Source: Oxyruncus cristatus
Taxonomy: Eukaryota; Chordata; Aves; Passeriformes; Cotingidae
NCBI GenBank assembly: GCA_013399855.1
Contig: VXAY01006112.1
Location: 1,573,469 to 1,637,468 of the forward strand
DNA: 64,000 bases
Reading direction: 5' to 3'
Shown: positions 53,901 through 64,000 of the stretch, one piece after another
Position numbering within the stretch: the first letter of the stretch is position 1
Layout of the letters: each line of letters begins with the position of its first letter
Notes under the pieces: generated by a model
Database searches by the model: none
Told to the model about the DNA's origin: nothing
Seen by the model: the letters and a program-made list of their open reading frames with translations, nothing else
Translations under genes and position numbers: made by a program

Positions 53901-54639
53901 CTCTAATCCCAATCTTTTCTTTTCTTGCTGGATTTGTAAGCGCTTTATTTATAATGCTCTCTTTTATTAATATTCTCTTTATTCTCTAAGTGCTATTCAT
54001 CAATAACACCCTTTGCCTCTCCTCCCACCTTTCCTATGCACATTTCTGCCCTGTTTGCTGCTTGGTTAGATATCCTTAGCTGTGCATGTGTCTTTTCCTG
54101 CACGGAATAATAGACATTCTTTAGCAGAACGCTCTCCTCACGTGCCATCAGCCTGATTCAAGAAACCTGAATTCCTTTTTCCTGAGTAATTCCATCTACT
54201 GTGGGAAACAGCCCCTCACCTTGCAATGCTTCCCAGGAGACAATGATTCCCCCTCCCTGATGGCACCACTTCAGCTCTCACTGAAAGACTCTTCCCTTTT
54301 GGACAAGTCAGAATTCCTGCTGATATCACCTCCTATTTTCTGAGTATCCCTTTTGGAACAGCACCATCACTCCATTTGATGTGGAGATGATTCTAAAACA
54401 AGCAAATGGATCATAAAAAATAATTTTCAAAAACCCAGCAGATTTTTCCCGCAGACCTCAGACCCACGTCTGGCTCTGTTGTGAGAAACATTCTTTTGCC
54501 TCCACATCATTTTTAGTAACTGACATGAAGATTTAGACCAAGAACTGGGACTCAGACTTTATCAACTGAGCAGTTGGTGAGCAGTCCCACAGATCTCTCC
54601 CTCGGTGTTGGAAAGGATTTTAGGTACAAATATGTTCTG

Positions 54640-55150
54640 CACATCATTCCCTTCTCTGCCTGCACACACCATTATCTTCCAGGTTAGACATCCATCCTAG
54701 CTCCTAGTTCCTTTCCCCCTCCGCTTCTCTTTTGACTCTCTCTCCCTACCCTCTTGTTTTCTGCCCAGTTTTCTGGTAGAACCAAAGCACTTCTTAATTC
54801 AACTTTTATTTCACTGCCGTTCTTGTTCCTCTCTTGTCTTTCACATGTCCTCCTCTAATCTATAAACCTTCTCTCCAAGTTCTCTTCACAGGTTAATGGA
54901 TCATGATCATCTCTCTCTTGACACTTCCTTTCAGTTTTTTTGCCCGAAGTTTGACATTTTTTACAGCTGCATCTTCAGTCCATAACAATTCTCTTCTGGG
55001 AAGCATATAATTTACCCTATATAAATAGTCTCACTAAGATAGCCACTCAAAAAATAGTCAGCTTCCAGCAGCTTTTCCATCCAGTTATCTTTAGCTTCCT
55101 CCCCTCTTCAGGCTTTTTTCAACTGCTGCATTAACTGACAAGATATGTTT
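54640..55150 (+). repeat. Pyrimidine-rich region
   Basis: The plus strand is strongly C/T-biased over several hundred bases, for example tttccccctccgcttctctt and gactctctctccctaccctc, with milder bias extending to about 53860 and 55300. On the CDH13 strand the RNA is purine-rich. No reading frame or repeat family is recognised. Confidence 0.55.
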
Positions 55151-58100
55151 CCTCTTTGCCTTAAATTCACAGCTCAGAGGAGGAAAAAAAATCCAAAATA
55201 CCCCACTTCCTCACAGATCTTAAAGATTTCTATCCTTCTTGTTATGCTGCACCACTTCTACTCTTGAACTTTTGTTGGGGTCAGTCTTGCCATCTCACAG
55301 CAGCTGAGAGTCCAGATCAGAGGCAGGAAGGACATACACAGTTCTCCAAAATACCTGAAGAAATATCCCTTCCTTCCAGAAGGACAAAAGAGACAAATAA
55401 CTAAGACAACATTTTCACTTACTGTCAAAAAATAAGTTTTGGTTTTAGTTTATTCAACAGTTTCCTTCGAAGTCTCATGTGTTTCTCTCTTTCTGTGTTC
55501 TGACCTTCCCTGAACATAAAAATTCCCGCCAATTTTTACCAGGCCACTCATGGCTTCCAGAATTTGCATGCCAAGAATTACAATACTCCTTCTTATCAAG
55601 GCCAATTCCTTTAAATTAAAGAACAGAATCCTTGATTCATCAAATGTCCATCAGCAGCATGAGAGCAAATCCTTTGAGCCTGCAGGAGGACAGTCTCACT
55701 TTGCAGGTGTCCTTCTCTCCTAATGTGTGGAGAAAGGGCTGGAACTTTTTGGCCATCTTCACAGTTACCTTCCTGCTCTTTGATCTGTGCATTAGTGTGG
55801 GGATTAAAAAAGTACCATCACCCAGCTCATCACCACAGTTCAAGGTGATGAGATTGTCCTCAAGTGGATGCACAGAACCACCGCTCTGAAGTCAAAGAAA
55901 ACATTTCCACAGCCTGGTGGTGAAGAACCTGTCACTGCAATTACAAGCTAATCCTGCATCCCACTGTTTTGCGTCTCATTTGGCTTGATGTGGACACATA
56001 ACCAGAAAAGTAACATATGGAGAGAGACTGAAAATTGAATATCATATCCCTGTGCTATATCAGCAAGAGCTAAACAAAACACATCCATAACAGTCAAGAG
56101 TTGTAGCCTGGGCCATCTGGTCACAAAGGCCCATATTACCAGGATTGTATTAAAATATTTGAATCTCACTGTTTTCCCTCAGGCATGAAGGATAATATGC
56201 AAAATCTTAAACTCTGCTGAAAGGTGAGATTTTTTCCACCTCCAAACACAGCATGCCTATGATAGTTATTTAATTAAGAGATCCCCTAATGAAGGGTGTG
56301 CAAATGGCAAGCCAATAATCCAATTCCTGAGTGGGTTTGCTGGAAAGGCAGGAAGAGCACAGAGAACAGTCTCTACACATGTATTTCCTTGTTAAGCTAA
56401 ATGCTAATTCAAATTTCTGTAATTAATTTAAACAAAGCAATGTTTCCACTTGTCCAGTGCAGTATCTCCTTCCTGATACATATAACCAAACCTTAATGAA
56501 CGAAGTCCTCTAAAATCCCTTTTTTTGAGTGTGTGTGGCTTTTTTTTTCCTTAATCCTGGAATAAAAATTAATTTTTCTCTCCCTTCTCTCCTATTTCTG
56601 CACATCTGCCTTGTTCCCAAGTAAGTGCTAAAAAGAATTTCAATTATTGGTGGCTGCAATCCCTTCCAAACAACCTTGTGCATTTCCAGCCAACATAGCA
56701 TGGGGTGGAAAGTAGGAGACAGTCAGGACAGATGAATAAAATGCACTGGTAATTCCCTAAAACAGGCAAAAGAAAGGAAAAATAACACTCTGGAAGCTTA
56801 ACTTCTATGTGGAACGTCCAAACAGAATGAGTCATATCTGAAATTATCACTATCCTCTAGGTTATCCAGTCAGGAAAGCTTCCCAGTCCTTCTCAGTTTT
56901 GAAATTCTATTATAACACACAAATTATTCATTCTCTGACTTGTTTTCTCTCTTTGCCAAAACACTACAGAAACCACAGCTACTAAATGCATCTGCAGTGT
57001 CCCTCCGCAGGGATCACAACAGACCAGAGACGGCAAAGCTGAAGCTCAAGAGAAATTCATCCACACCAGAAGCTGCAACCCATCAGTCCGTGGGGCGCCC
57101 TTTGGAAGCCCCAAAATATTTTGGAAGAGGAAATGTGTTAATCATGCCTTAAAGAAGTGAGCAAATAAATGGATTTTTTTTTTCCCCCAAATCCATGAAG
57201 CTACATAAACTTCCCAACAAACACCTAAATTTAGGTGAGACAGATGATCAACTTTTTCTACAGTTTGTGCAGGATCTGAAACCATTCTACTTAGGAAGAG
57301 TTCACAGCCTGTCTTATGAAGATCTGCGACAAGTCAAAAAAGAATGAAAGAATTGCTTTTATTTTATTTTAATGTCATTTTTGCATTGACTCCAACTGAG
57401 TTTCTTAGTTAGGGAACAACAAACTCTCTTCCCTCCCATCAGTGTGTCTGAGACTCCAAAGCTTTTTATTTATACTTTGTTCAGCATTCAGTTGCAAATT
57501 ACTGCAGTTCAACCTAAAATGTGTCATCCCATTGTTTTAAATACCTCTAAAATTTTTGTCTCACATGACACATTTACAGTCTATTTTTCCACTTGCAGCA
57601 ACTATAGCCAAAATACTCGTCTTGATACCTACATTAGAACTGCACTGGAAAAAAAAAAAAAAGAATCCCATAAAGAACTGTAAAAATTATGACAGCTCAA
57701 AGTATTTCAAGGTGCTGATCATTTGCAGTTCCTATAATTTAAACATCAGTGGAGGACAGGTTTCTCGGGGCCTTTGAAAAACAGCCTGGCAGATGCTTCT
57801 ACACTTCTGTGTTTGTACATCATCTGAGGCGCTTGTGATCCCTGAGTAGCACTTCGGGAACGGCAACAAATCAGGATGACAGGATGTGAGGGAAATATTT
57901 CGGTACAAACAGGACCCGATTCATCTCATTGTGCTTCAGGAGCCTCAGTCACCACAGCTATCACCCTAAACTTCCAATAAAAACCACTTAATGAAGGCAC
58001 TTCTGGAGAGCAACTCAGACTACCTGGGATCCAAATATTCAGCGTTCACGAGCAGAAGGGGTGGAAGAGGGTAGGAAGAAATAAATCAATAACAACAAGA

Positions 58101-59303
58101 AGGAAGAAATACAGTGAGTAAATAACCATTTCCATTCTCTGCCTTAAAACCGAACACTAAAATTAACTATTTATCACAATGGTAGTTATCGGTCATCAAT
58201 TCTTGAAGATTGAAATGTGGAGGGAGGTGTTCAGAAACGGCTTTAGAAAGTTTAGAAAACATTAAAAAATAGGAAACCTATGAAAATTTATGAAACCAGT
58301 ATAAATCATTGATGGAGAGAGGGGAGAAAAATGAAATCCTCATAGATTATTCTTTCTTTTTACTGATAGGGAAACAAACTTTCCTAATTATTTAAGTAAC
58401 TGATTAGGTGCCAGTTGGCTTAATTACACGATTGCATCGCTAAATGGCATCAATTGTAGAGTAAAATCGTGCCCTTGAGCTGTGTATTTGGCTCCAGCAA
58501 TCACATCAGTGGGAGTTAGGAACAAACTCCACATCTGTGTGTGCCACCATGGCATAACCACACCCACTAAAGTCCGAGGGATGCAGAGCAGTCCCTGTGT
58601 CAGAACTGCCAGCATGAAAACTACAGTCATGTAATTATAACCTCTCGTGCCTTCCTAGCCATTTGAACAATTATTGGAGTTTTATTTTTTATTATTTTGT
58701 GGATCTGAAGTTCTGGAAAAGTGGCTGAGAAAAAAACTTTCCACTTGTTGGTCAGACCTTTGCAAACAACCAAAAATAAAAATGGAAACATCTACTAATA
58801 TATATTTTGCCTTTGCCCATGAGAGATTAACTCAATGAATTAATGTAAAGAATGAATAAAAAAAAAAATGCTTTTACAGGGAGTACCTTATGAATTCCTT
58901 CTAGGAGCTGAGACAGAAACAAGATATTTCATGCCATGCAGTGGGATGTTCTTCATAACATTCCTGGCCAAGATCTGAGCCCCAGCCCAGCACCCAGACA
59001 CACAGGTAGGCAGCAAACTCTCCTGAAGAGAGCAGCTGCATTAAAACATCCCCCTCTGATTAATGCCCTTTACCAGCACACGAGCTGTGAAAGCCTGCCC
59101 TGAGCACAAAGCTGTTGCCGTCTGTCTGCACAGGCCATTGTCCTTTGTCTGCACAACACAGACAGAAAAACAATCTTCCTGATTCAGCTTGATATTTCCA
59201 AATTTGGAATATTGCCATCAATGTGATAGGCATTGCAAAGCCTTAAGAGAAACGGAATCAATTACTTAATAACAAAATTCCATCCAGGTCTAGGTCCACT
59301 TAC

Positions 59304-59420
59304 CTTGCCAACTTGTCTGGGGAATGGTGGTCTTTGATTTTCAGGAATTAATATTGGAGTTGCCAAAATAGCCCTTTTTTGTCTTGGAATTCCAGCGTTG
59401 CCTTCTAGTTTTAAGATTTC
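59304..59420 (-). CDS. CDH13: CDH13 (T-cadherin) coding exon: prodomain end, furin site and mature N-terminus
   Basis: The minus strand has a 117-bp open exon of 39 codons. It is preceded by a pyrimidine-rich acceptor (tctttcctag) and followed by a consensus donor (AAG|gtaagt). It translates as [20 protein letters not shown] followed by [19 protein letters not shown]. The motif PRQKR (residues 12-16) is the proprotein-convertase site that separates the cadherin prodomain from the mature protein. Cleavage gives a mature chain starting AIL, whose PEN motif puts a Glu at mature position 11, the conserved calcium ligand of EC1. Position 2 is Ile rather than the Trp used by classical cadherins for strand swapping, as expected of T-cadherin. 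Human CDH13 has the same PRQKR and PILIPENQR blocks. T-cadherin is a GPI-anchored surface adhesion molecule, and also binds adiponectin and LDL in mammals. By analogy with CDH1 and human CDH13 this is probably exon 4. Both ends are phase 0. Confidence 0.95.
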
Positions 59421-60370
59421 CTAGGAAAGAAAAAGACCAATTACAAAAACTTCCAAACTACCCTTCAGCCGTTATTCCCATCCTCTGCATCTTCAGGCAA
59501 AATCAACAGGAACCACCACATTTTGAGTTTTGTATTCCATGTTTTCCCAGCAATTAGTGATAACATATCAAACCAGGTATTAAAATCTGTCAGGTTACTG
59601 TACTTATTCCAGTGACAGCAGACAGCCCACATTCATTTTCTTTTCATGTAGACAAATTAGAAAGCCAGGAAAGTGTGTTACCATCCTAACCTGACGACTG
59701 CTGAAAGCATAAATCTTAAGCAAGGTCTGGCTTACCTCAAATACTTGTAACAAGACCAGTAAAAAACCACACTTCAAATGACTTTACATAATTTTCGTGT
59801 CCTAAATTGCATCTATACTCAGTTGCTTCTCAGTCCAGGCTTTCAATCAAACAGAACTCACACTGAATTTGCAGACACTGTCAGCAGGTAATGAACCCTC
59901 AATAAATACCAAAAGCTTGTAACTTCAAAACAGGCTTCAAAAACCCAGGTGTAACTTAAAATATCAGCCAGCAGGTTAATTGTGTCAGGTGTTTTGTGTT
60001 GGGGTTTTCTTCTCCTTAGAGAAAGCGGTTTGAACACAAGCCTTGCTTTTCCTGCTGCATTTTCTGGAGCATTTATTTCTACCTGAGCTTCAGGCAACTC
60101 AGCATTTTTATGAGCCACAGTGAACCCTTCACAGTGGCCTCTGGCCCCTGGAAAACTCTGTCCACCACACCTTTGCTTCCTCTGCCCTTCTGCTTTCTGA
60201 TCCTCTCAGTGCTCACTCTGCAGGAGCTGCAACTTCCCAGCTCCACCCTCCTCCTTTTGCTTCCTCCTGCAGTCTCTGCAATTCTCTTCTCCAAGCACAG
60301 GCAGTACAAAGGTCAAAAACAGCCTCTCCCCATCTCCCAAAGCTCTTGCCTTAGATCTAGGCCCCTTTTT

Positions 60371-60500
60371 TGGAAGAAAAAAAAAAAAAACAAACACGAA
60401 AGAGAACACAAAGAAAACCACACAAAAAAAACAACCAAACAAACAAAAAGTCCCAAGCACACCAAACCAACAAAACGCCAACAACAGCAACAAAAATACA
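60371..60500. repeat. A-rich low-complexity tract with CAAA units
   Basis: About 130 bases consist almost wholly of A and C, including a 14-base A run and caaccaaacaaacaaaaag. It follows a pyrimidine-rich, GC-richer segment (60110-60310). The open frames across it on both strands (Lys/Gln/Thr-rich on plus, Phe/Leu/Cys-rich on minus) are artefacts of composition. Confidence 0.8.
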
Positions 60501-61555
60501 CATTTGTAGTGCACGGAGAATGGTGGAACTGAAAAAAGATTCTGATCACTACTGTTCATTCATTGTTTTGACAATTTTACCCACAAAAAATTGCAGGTTG
60601 AATTCAATGTCTAATTCCAATAAGGCAGTTATATCCTGCAGATAACACTTTGCTCTCTTAATGAACAAACTCCCAAAACTGAAGTTTCTCGCTCAGTTCT
60701 GGAATCCATGTTGTTGTTTTACTCCATTACATAACAAAAGCACCATCCCTAGGCTGTATTTTTATAAAACTTCAAAGCTGGATGAGTTTTCTTGGTGGCA
60801 CGATCTGGATCCATCAGCCAGGATCTCCACAGCCTGCTCCTGCTGCTGTCTGTGTCGGTGCCTCCCGCCTAACGAGTCTGCCATCATCAAAACTCTGCTC
60901 TACCTCTACCAGCTTTAGCATCACTTCTCAAATTTGACAACAAACAGCAGCAAGGGAAACTCAAGTTTTCACCCATTTGCTTTAGTCATGATAAAGTCAA
61001 AGAGCAGTGGGAACCACACAGAGAATCGCTTCTCACAAGCTTGCCAATTTTCATAACTTTTTGAGGCTCCCCCTGATAGAGTTCCCATCTCTCCCAAAGG
61101 CTTTGCCACTTCTCTCTAATCTTTCAGTCTGAAGGCCACTCGGGTCCCTATTTTTGTCTTTCAACTCCTCTCCCAAAAGAATTTTCCTTAATAAAAATTC
61201 ATGAGAAAGTTCAAGATAAAAAACATTTGAAGTGTCAAATGAAAAGGAAAGAGCTGAATTCTGTTCCGAAGGCAAATGCCCAGAGCAGTGAGCTTTCAAA
61301 ATCACTTACACTGTAAACACAGCAGACAGATTGGCTGGCACGTGCCTGGGACACTGCTAAGGACAGTAACAGGGACTTATCAGCACATCCACAAGGAGAT
61401 ACCAGTTCTTCAGCTCAGCAGCAGCAAGGCTCAACTGGTCACAACTTTCACTCCCACCTTCTCGGTTGTCTTCTAGCTCGTGGAGACGTCAGGGAGAACT
61501 CCCAGGCAGTGCTCTTTGCAAATCAGCAAAACATTCACATTTACATATCTGTGTA

Positions 61556-61670
61556 TCATGAAGTGGGTTGGGTTGGAAGAGGCCTTTTGAGACCATCCAG
61601 CCCAAGCTCCCTGCAAGAAGCAGGGGCAGATTCAAGCAGATCACTTTGCTCTGAGCCCCATCCCACATGA
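61556..61670 (-). mobile_element. CR1 LINE 3' fragment, same strand as CDH13
   Basis: The plus strand reads gtgggttgggttggaagagg, then gaccatccagcccaagctcc, ctgcaagaagcaggggcaga and finally tgctctgagccccatccca. This is the reverse complement of the last roughly 110 bp of avian CR1 elements (compare GGTTTGGGTTGGAAGGGACC and CTGCTCAGAGCCCCATCCAA). The 3' terminal repeat is mostly lost, leaving tatcatgaag. The element is truncated after the last match near 61670. It lies in sense orientation in the CDH13 intron. Confidence 0.88.
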
Positions 61671-61972
61671 CTTTGTTTCACGTTTCTTCCTATGCTGGTT
61701 TGAGGAGGACAAAGGAATTTTCAAACTGTTCAATATCTAGATCTCCCAATTTTGGTAGTGATAGACCCCTAAGCAATTAATACATCTCTTTCCCATGACA
61801 GGTTATCCTTACACTTTTCCAAAGATCCACAAATGGAAGAAAAGCCCTAATTATATTCAATGAGTCAGCACTGAAGTCATTAATATAAAGAAGTGAAGTT
61901 CTAAAGGAAAGCAGCAGGGTGGTCAGACTTAAGGTCTTCAAGTCCAGATTTCCAAGCAGGACTTTGAAACAC

Positions 61973-61988
61973 GGGGGGGAGGGGGGGG
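61973..61988 (+). repeat. G-rich tract (G7-A-G8)
   Basis: Seven G, one A and eight G in a row. The four possible G3 tracts with one-base loops fit the usual G-quadruplex pattern on the plus strand, with a C-rich run in the CDH13 pre-mRNA. It is the only such run seen in the window. Confidence 0.75.
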
Positions 61989-62131
61989 AGTAAATAGAAT
62001 TATTTACTTGTTTATTTTTGTTCCTAAGCACAATTAGACTGTTGCATGGAGAGAAAAGCTTCTGCAGATTGGGCATAAAAACATGAGTGCTTCTTCTCTG
62101 AGTGTGTTTTACACTGTTTATTCTTCAAATT

Positions 62132-62156
62132 TCACTATTTTTTTTTTAAATAGTGA
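62132..62156. repeat. 9-bp hairpin with a T7 loop
   Basis: Arms tcactattt (62132-62140) and aaatagtga (62148-62156) flank seven T. Simple AT-rich inverted repeat within the intron. Confidence 0.7.
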
Positions 62157-62735
62157 TTTTTCATGATGATTTCTCTCTGTCTTATCATCTCCTGGTGTCT
62201 AACAGCAATGACTGATTAAATGAGTAGCCAAAAGCATCACTATGGAAAGCAGGTAAACGAAGAGAAGAAAAGGTCAAGAGTACTTCACCAACATTTTCAA
62301 TAATTCACTGCTGTCTGTGGTATCATAATGATTTCCCCATTTGTAAAGAACAGGGGGAAAGAAAAAACATTTTGGTTTACGCCAAGCAGCTGCAACTGGT
62401 GGTTTGATCCTCAGTTCAGCATATAAAACAGAAGCCATGGAATTATATGTTAGCTTAGCACCTGATTCAACAGTTAAAGCACTGATAAGACTCTCCCTCA
62501 TGGGTGGATATATTGCATATGTAGTAATTTTCACTGAATTCACCTATTTAATTTCTTGAAGAAGCAACTCACAAGGGATGAAATTAGTCCAGATCACATC
62601 TGTGATCACTATATTTCCAGAGCCATGTCCATGGTCAGTGGTCCTGATCAGAACCCAACCAATACTTCACTGTCCACCATTTCAGAATCAGCTTCTCCAC
62701 CTTATTTTTTACTTCATTAATTTCCCTTCCTAGAC

Positions 62736-63230
62736 ATGGAATCGGCACAACAACAGTTCAGCACCCAATATGCTGATTCACTGGCAGTAAAACTTGCTGC
62801 CTTCTTTACTATAAACAGCCTCCTCATTTTCCCAGCATTTAGTTTAGCTTTCTATGGAGAGATGCAAATCTGCCCCAAGTACAACCCTATGCAAGTTGCA
62901 ATTTCCCTCCATCCCTTCAGAATTCCCCTCTTTCTTTTGTTTTTCTTTCCTTTCCTTGGGAACGTTGCAGTCCTTGAATATTCGAATAAATGGCCCAGTC
63001 ACTCTCCAGCAGCAGGAACCATCACTCTTGACAAAGCAAATTTCATTAGAACTTGTCATGGGAATGAGGTGGCTGAATACTCATATCGATTCGTCACCAT
63101 AAGGGTTGGAAGCGCCACTGGAGTGGCAATCAGTAATCCACCACAGGGACCAGAAAAATGCTGGACTTTCTTGCCATTCAGTTGGTTTTATAGACTAAAG
63201 GTTGATGGTATAAAATGGGGTCAGTCCTAA
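62736..63230 (+). other. Unassigned 164-codon ORF, antisense to the CDH13 intron
   Basis: This is the longest ATG-initiated ORF in the window. It starts MESAQQQFSTQYADS and ends KWGQS before TAA. Two hydrophobic stretches are visible (about residues 18-40, and 61-78 with PLFLLFFFPFLGN). I recognise no domain, and its middle half is overlapped by other frames that are also open. There is no evident promoter, and no poly-A signal was identified. One stop-free run of this length is plausible by chance in a 64-kb window read in six frames. It is recorded because its length stands out, not as a gene call. Confidence 0.15.
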
Positions 63231-64000
63231 ATGCAAAAAGTAAAAATAATTGGATGCTTGTTGAAATAGGATGTGGTAATGAGAGGTATATCAGTCTTCC
63301 CACAAAATAACATCTCCACATAAAGCTGATCAATTAAAGCTGCATGCAGATCAATGTAAGAAATCACTTTATATAATTCTCAGCTGAAATTTCAAAGTGT
63401 GCTGTAATAATCAGTTCCTTTATGTTTGTTGTTTCTATCATCAGAATATTGTTATTATCAGCAGTATTAATGGTAAATTATTTCTAAAACATGTGCCAGA
63501 ACAGAAAAACATTTTCTCATGTTGGTACCAATATGAAAATCTGAGAAATATGCTGGAACTTCATTCATGAGTTAATGAACAACTGTCTAACAAATAATTA
63601 ACTCAGTGAATAAGTTGAAGAACTGTAAAGGTCAATGGCATTCACACAAACATCTGCTCAGAAGTATACTGTCCTCAAAGCCTGTAAATGTCACCTTAAG
63701 AATCACTTTGAATACTTGGGAAGAACAAATCCAGAGAAAATCCAGCTTGCTGAGGGGAACTGGGTGTTTCAGAGAACATAAGTTTCCCAGCTTATGAAGC
63801 ACAATCAAGATACAACATCTGGGTAATGGAAATTGCCGGTGGAACTTGATTTAATTACTCTGGGTGTTTCTACAATTATAATTGTTGCATAAATAGAGAG
63901 GCCCGGCCTTACAGCGCCCAACTGATCCATCCATTAACTGCACAGCCCCTTGGGAATCTCAGAGCACAGCTTTGCTCAGGTGCCATTCAGCTCCCTGTGC

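Larger units (their letters stand above)
32514..59303 (-). other. CDH13: CDH13 intron between the two recognised exons (26,790 bp)
   Basis: This intron is complete in the window, bounded by gtaagt at its 5' end and tgccatgcag at its 3' end on the minus strand. It is phase 0. It holds an internally deleted CR1 (50420-50988), a pyrimidine-rich segment (54640-55150), a 23-base A run (32866-32888), a 13-bp inverted repeat (35287-35331), a CTCF-like motif (34907-34920) and candidate conserved blocks near 34.9 kb and 38.8-39.2 kb. ORFs of 110-150 codons at 34481-34906 (+), 35061-35438 (-), 35636-36088 (+) and 46573-46965 (+) resemble no family I know and are probably chance. Long introns are normal for CDH13, a very large gene in all vertebrates studied. 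Confidence 0.93.
59421..64000 (-). other. CDH13: CDH13 intron upstream of the furin-site exon (3' part)
   Basis: This is intronic on the CDH13 strand and continues beyond the window. It contains an antisense CR1 fragment (61556-61670), a G-rich tract (61973-61988), an A-rich tract (60371-60500), a T-loop hairpin (62132-62156) and a 164-codon plus-strand ORF (62736-63230), each listed separately. I looked on the minus strand for the preceding prodomain exon (the region before EILK in the protein) and did not find it. The remaining sequence is ordinary AT-rich DNA with no recognisable gene. Confidence 0.85.

Noticed and set aside
53636..53989. Plus-strand 117-codon ORF rich in Phe, Leu and Ser, resembling a membrane protein
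   Set aside because: Hydrophobic residues follow from the T/C-rich strand composition in this region; there is no recognisable domain.
60206..60559. Minus-strand 117-codon Phe/Leu/Cys-rich ORF and overlapping plus-strand Lys/Thr-rich ORFs
   Set aside because: They run through the A-rich tract at 60371-60500; open frames follow from its biased composition.
1..64000. CRISPR arrays, operons, tRNA or rRNA genes
   Set aside because: No regularly spaced direct repeats, cloverleaf-like blocks or rRNA sequences were seen, and the spliced cadherin exons and CR1 elements show this is vertebrate intronic DNA.

Overview
This is vertebrate nuclear DNA, almost certainly from a bird. It is AT-rich and intron-dominated, has no long open reading frames, and carries three fragments of CR1 (chicken repeat 1) LINEs, one of which ends in the diagnostic 8-bp 3' repeat (ATTCTATG). 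Two short coding exons on the minus strand can be recognised with confidence. Both belong to CDH13 (T-cadherin, H-cadherin), a GPI-anchored, calcium-dependent adhesion receptor. The protein matches avian T-cadherin, as I remember the family, better than the mammalian form. The species cannot be fixed; a passerine or other neoavian bird is a guess from the CR1 style.

Layout, in transcription order (high to low coordinates): 64000-59421 is the 3' part of the intron preceding the first exon seen. It holds an antisense CR1 scrap, a G-rich tract, an A-rich tract and an unexplained 164-codon plus-strand ORF. 59420-59304 is a 117-bp exon coding the end of the prodomain, the furin-type site RQKR and the N-terminus of mature T-cadherin. 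59303-32514 is a complete 26,790-bp intron. It carries an internally rearranged CR1 (about 50.4-51.0 kb), a pyrimidine-rich stretch (about 54.6-55.2 kb), several simple repeats and hairpins, and stretches that look like conserved non-coding DNA. 32513-32361 is a 153-bp exon coding the first part of cadherin repeat EC1, ending just after the LDRE calcium-binding motif. 32360-1 is the beginning of the next intron, which runs out of the window. It contains a CR1 3' end at about 18.8-19.0 kb and no recognisable exon.

The two exons join in frame (phase 0) and match the exon boundaries of classical cadherins, so together they give 90 consecutive residues of pro-T-cadherin. All other ORFs are best treated as chance readings of intronic sequence. 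I found no tRNA, rRNA, CRISPR array, bacterial feature or second protein-coding gene. No new biological system is evident; the open questions are possible intronic regulatory elements, the CR1 rearrangement and a few strong inverted repeats.
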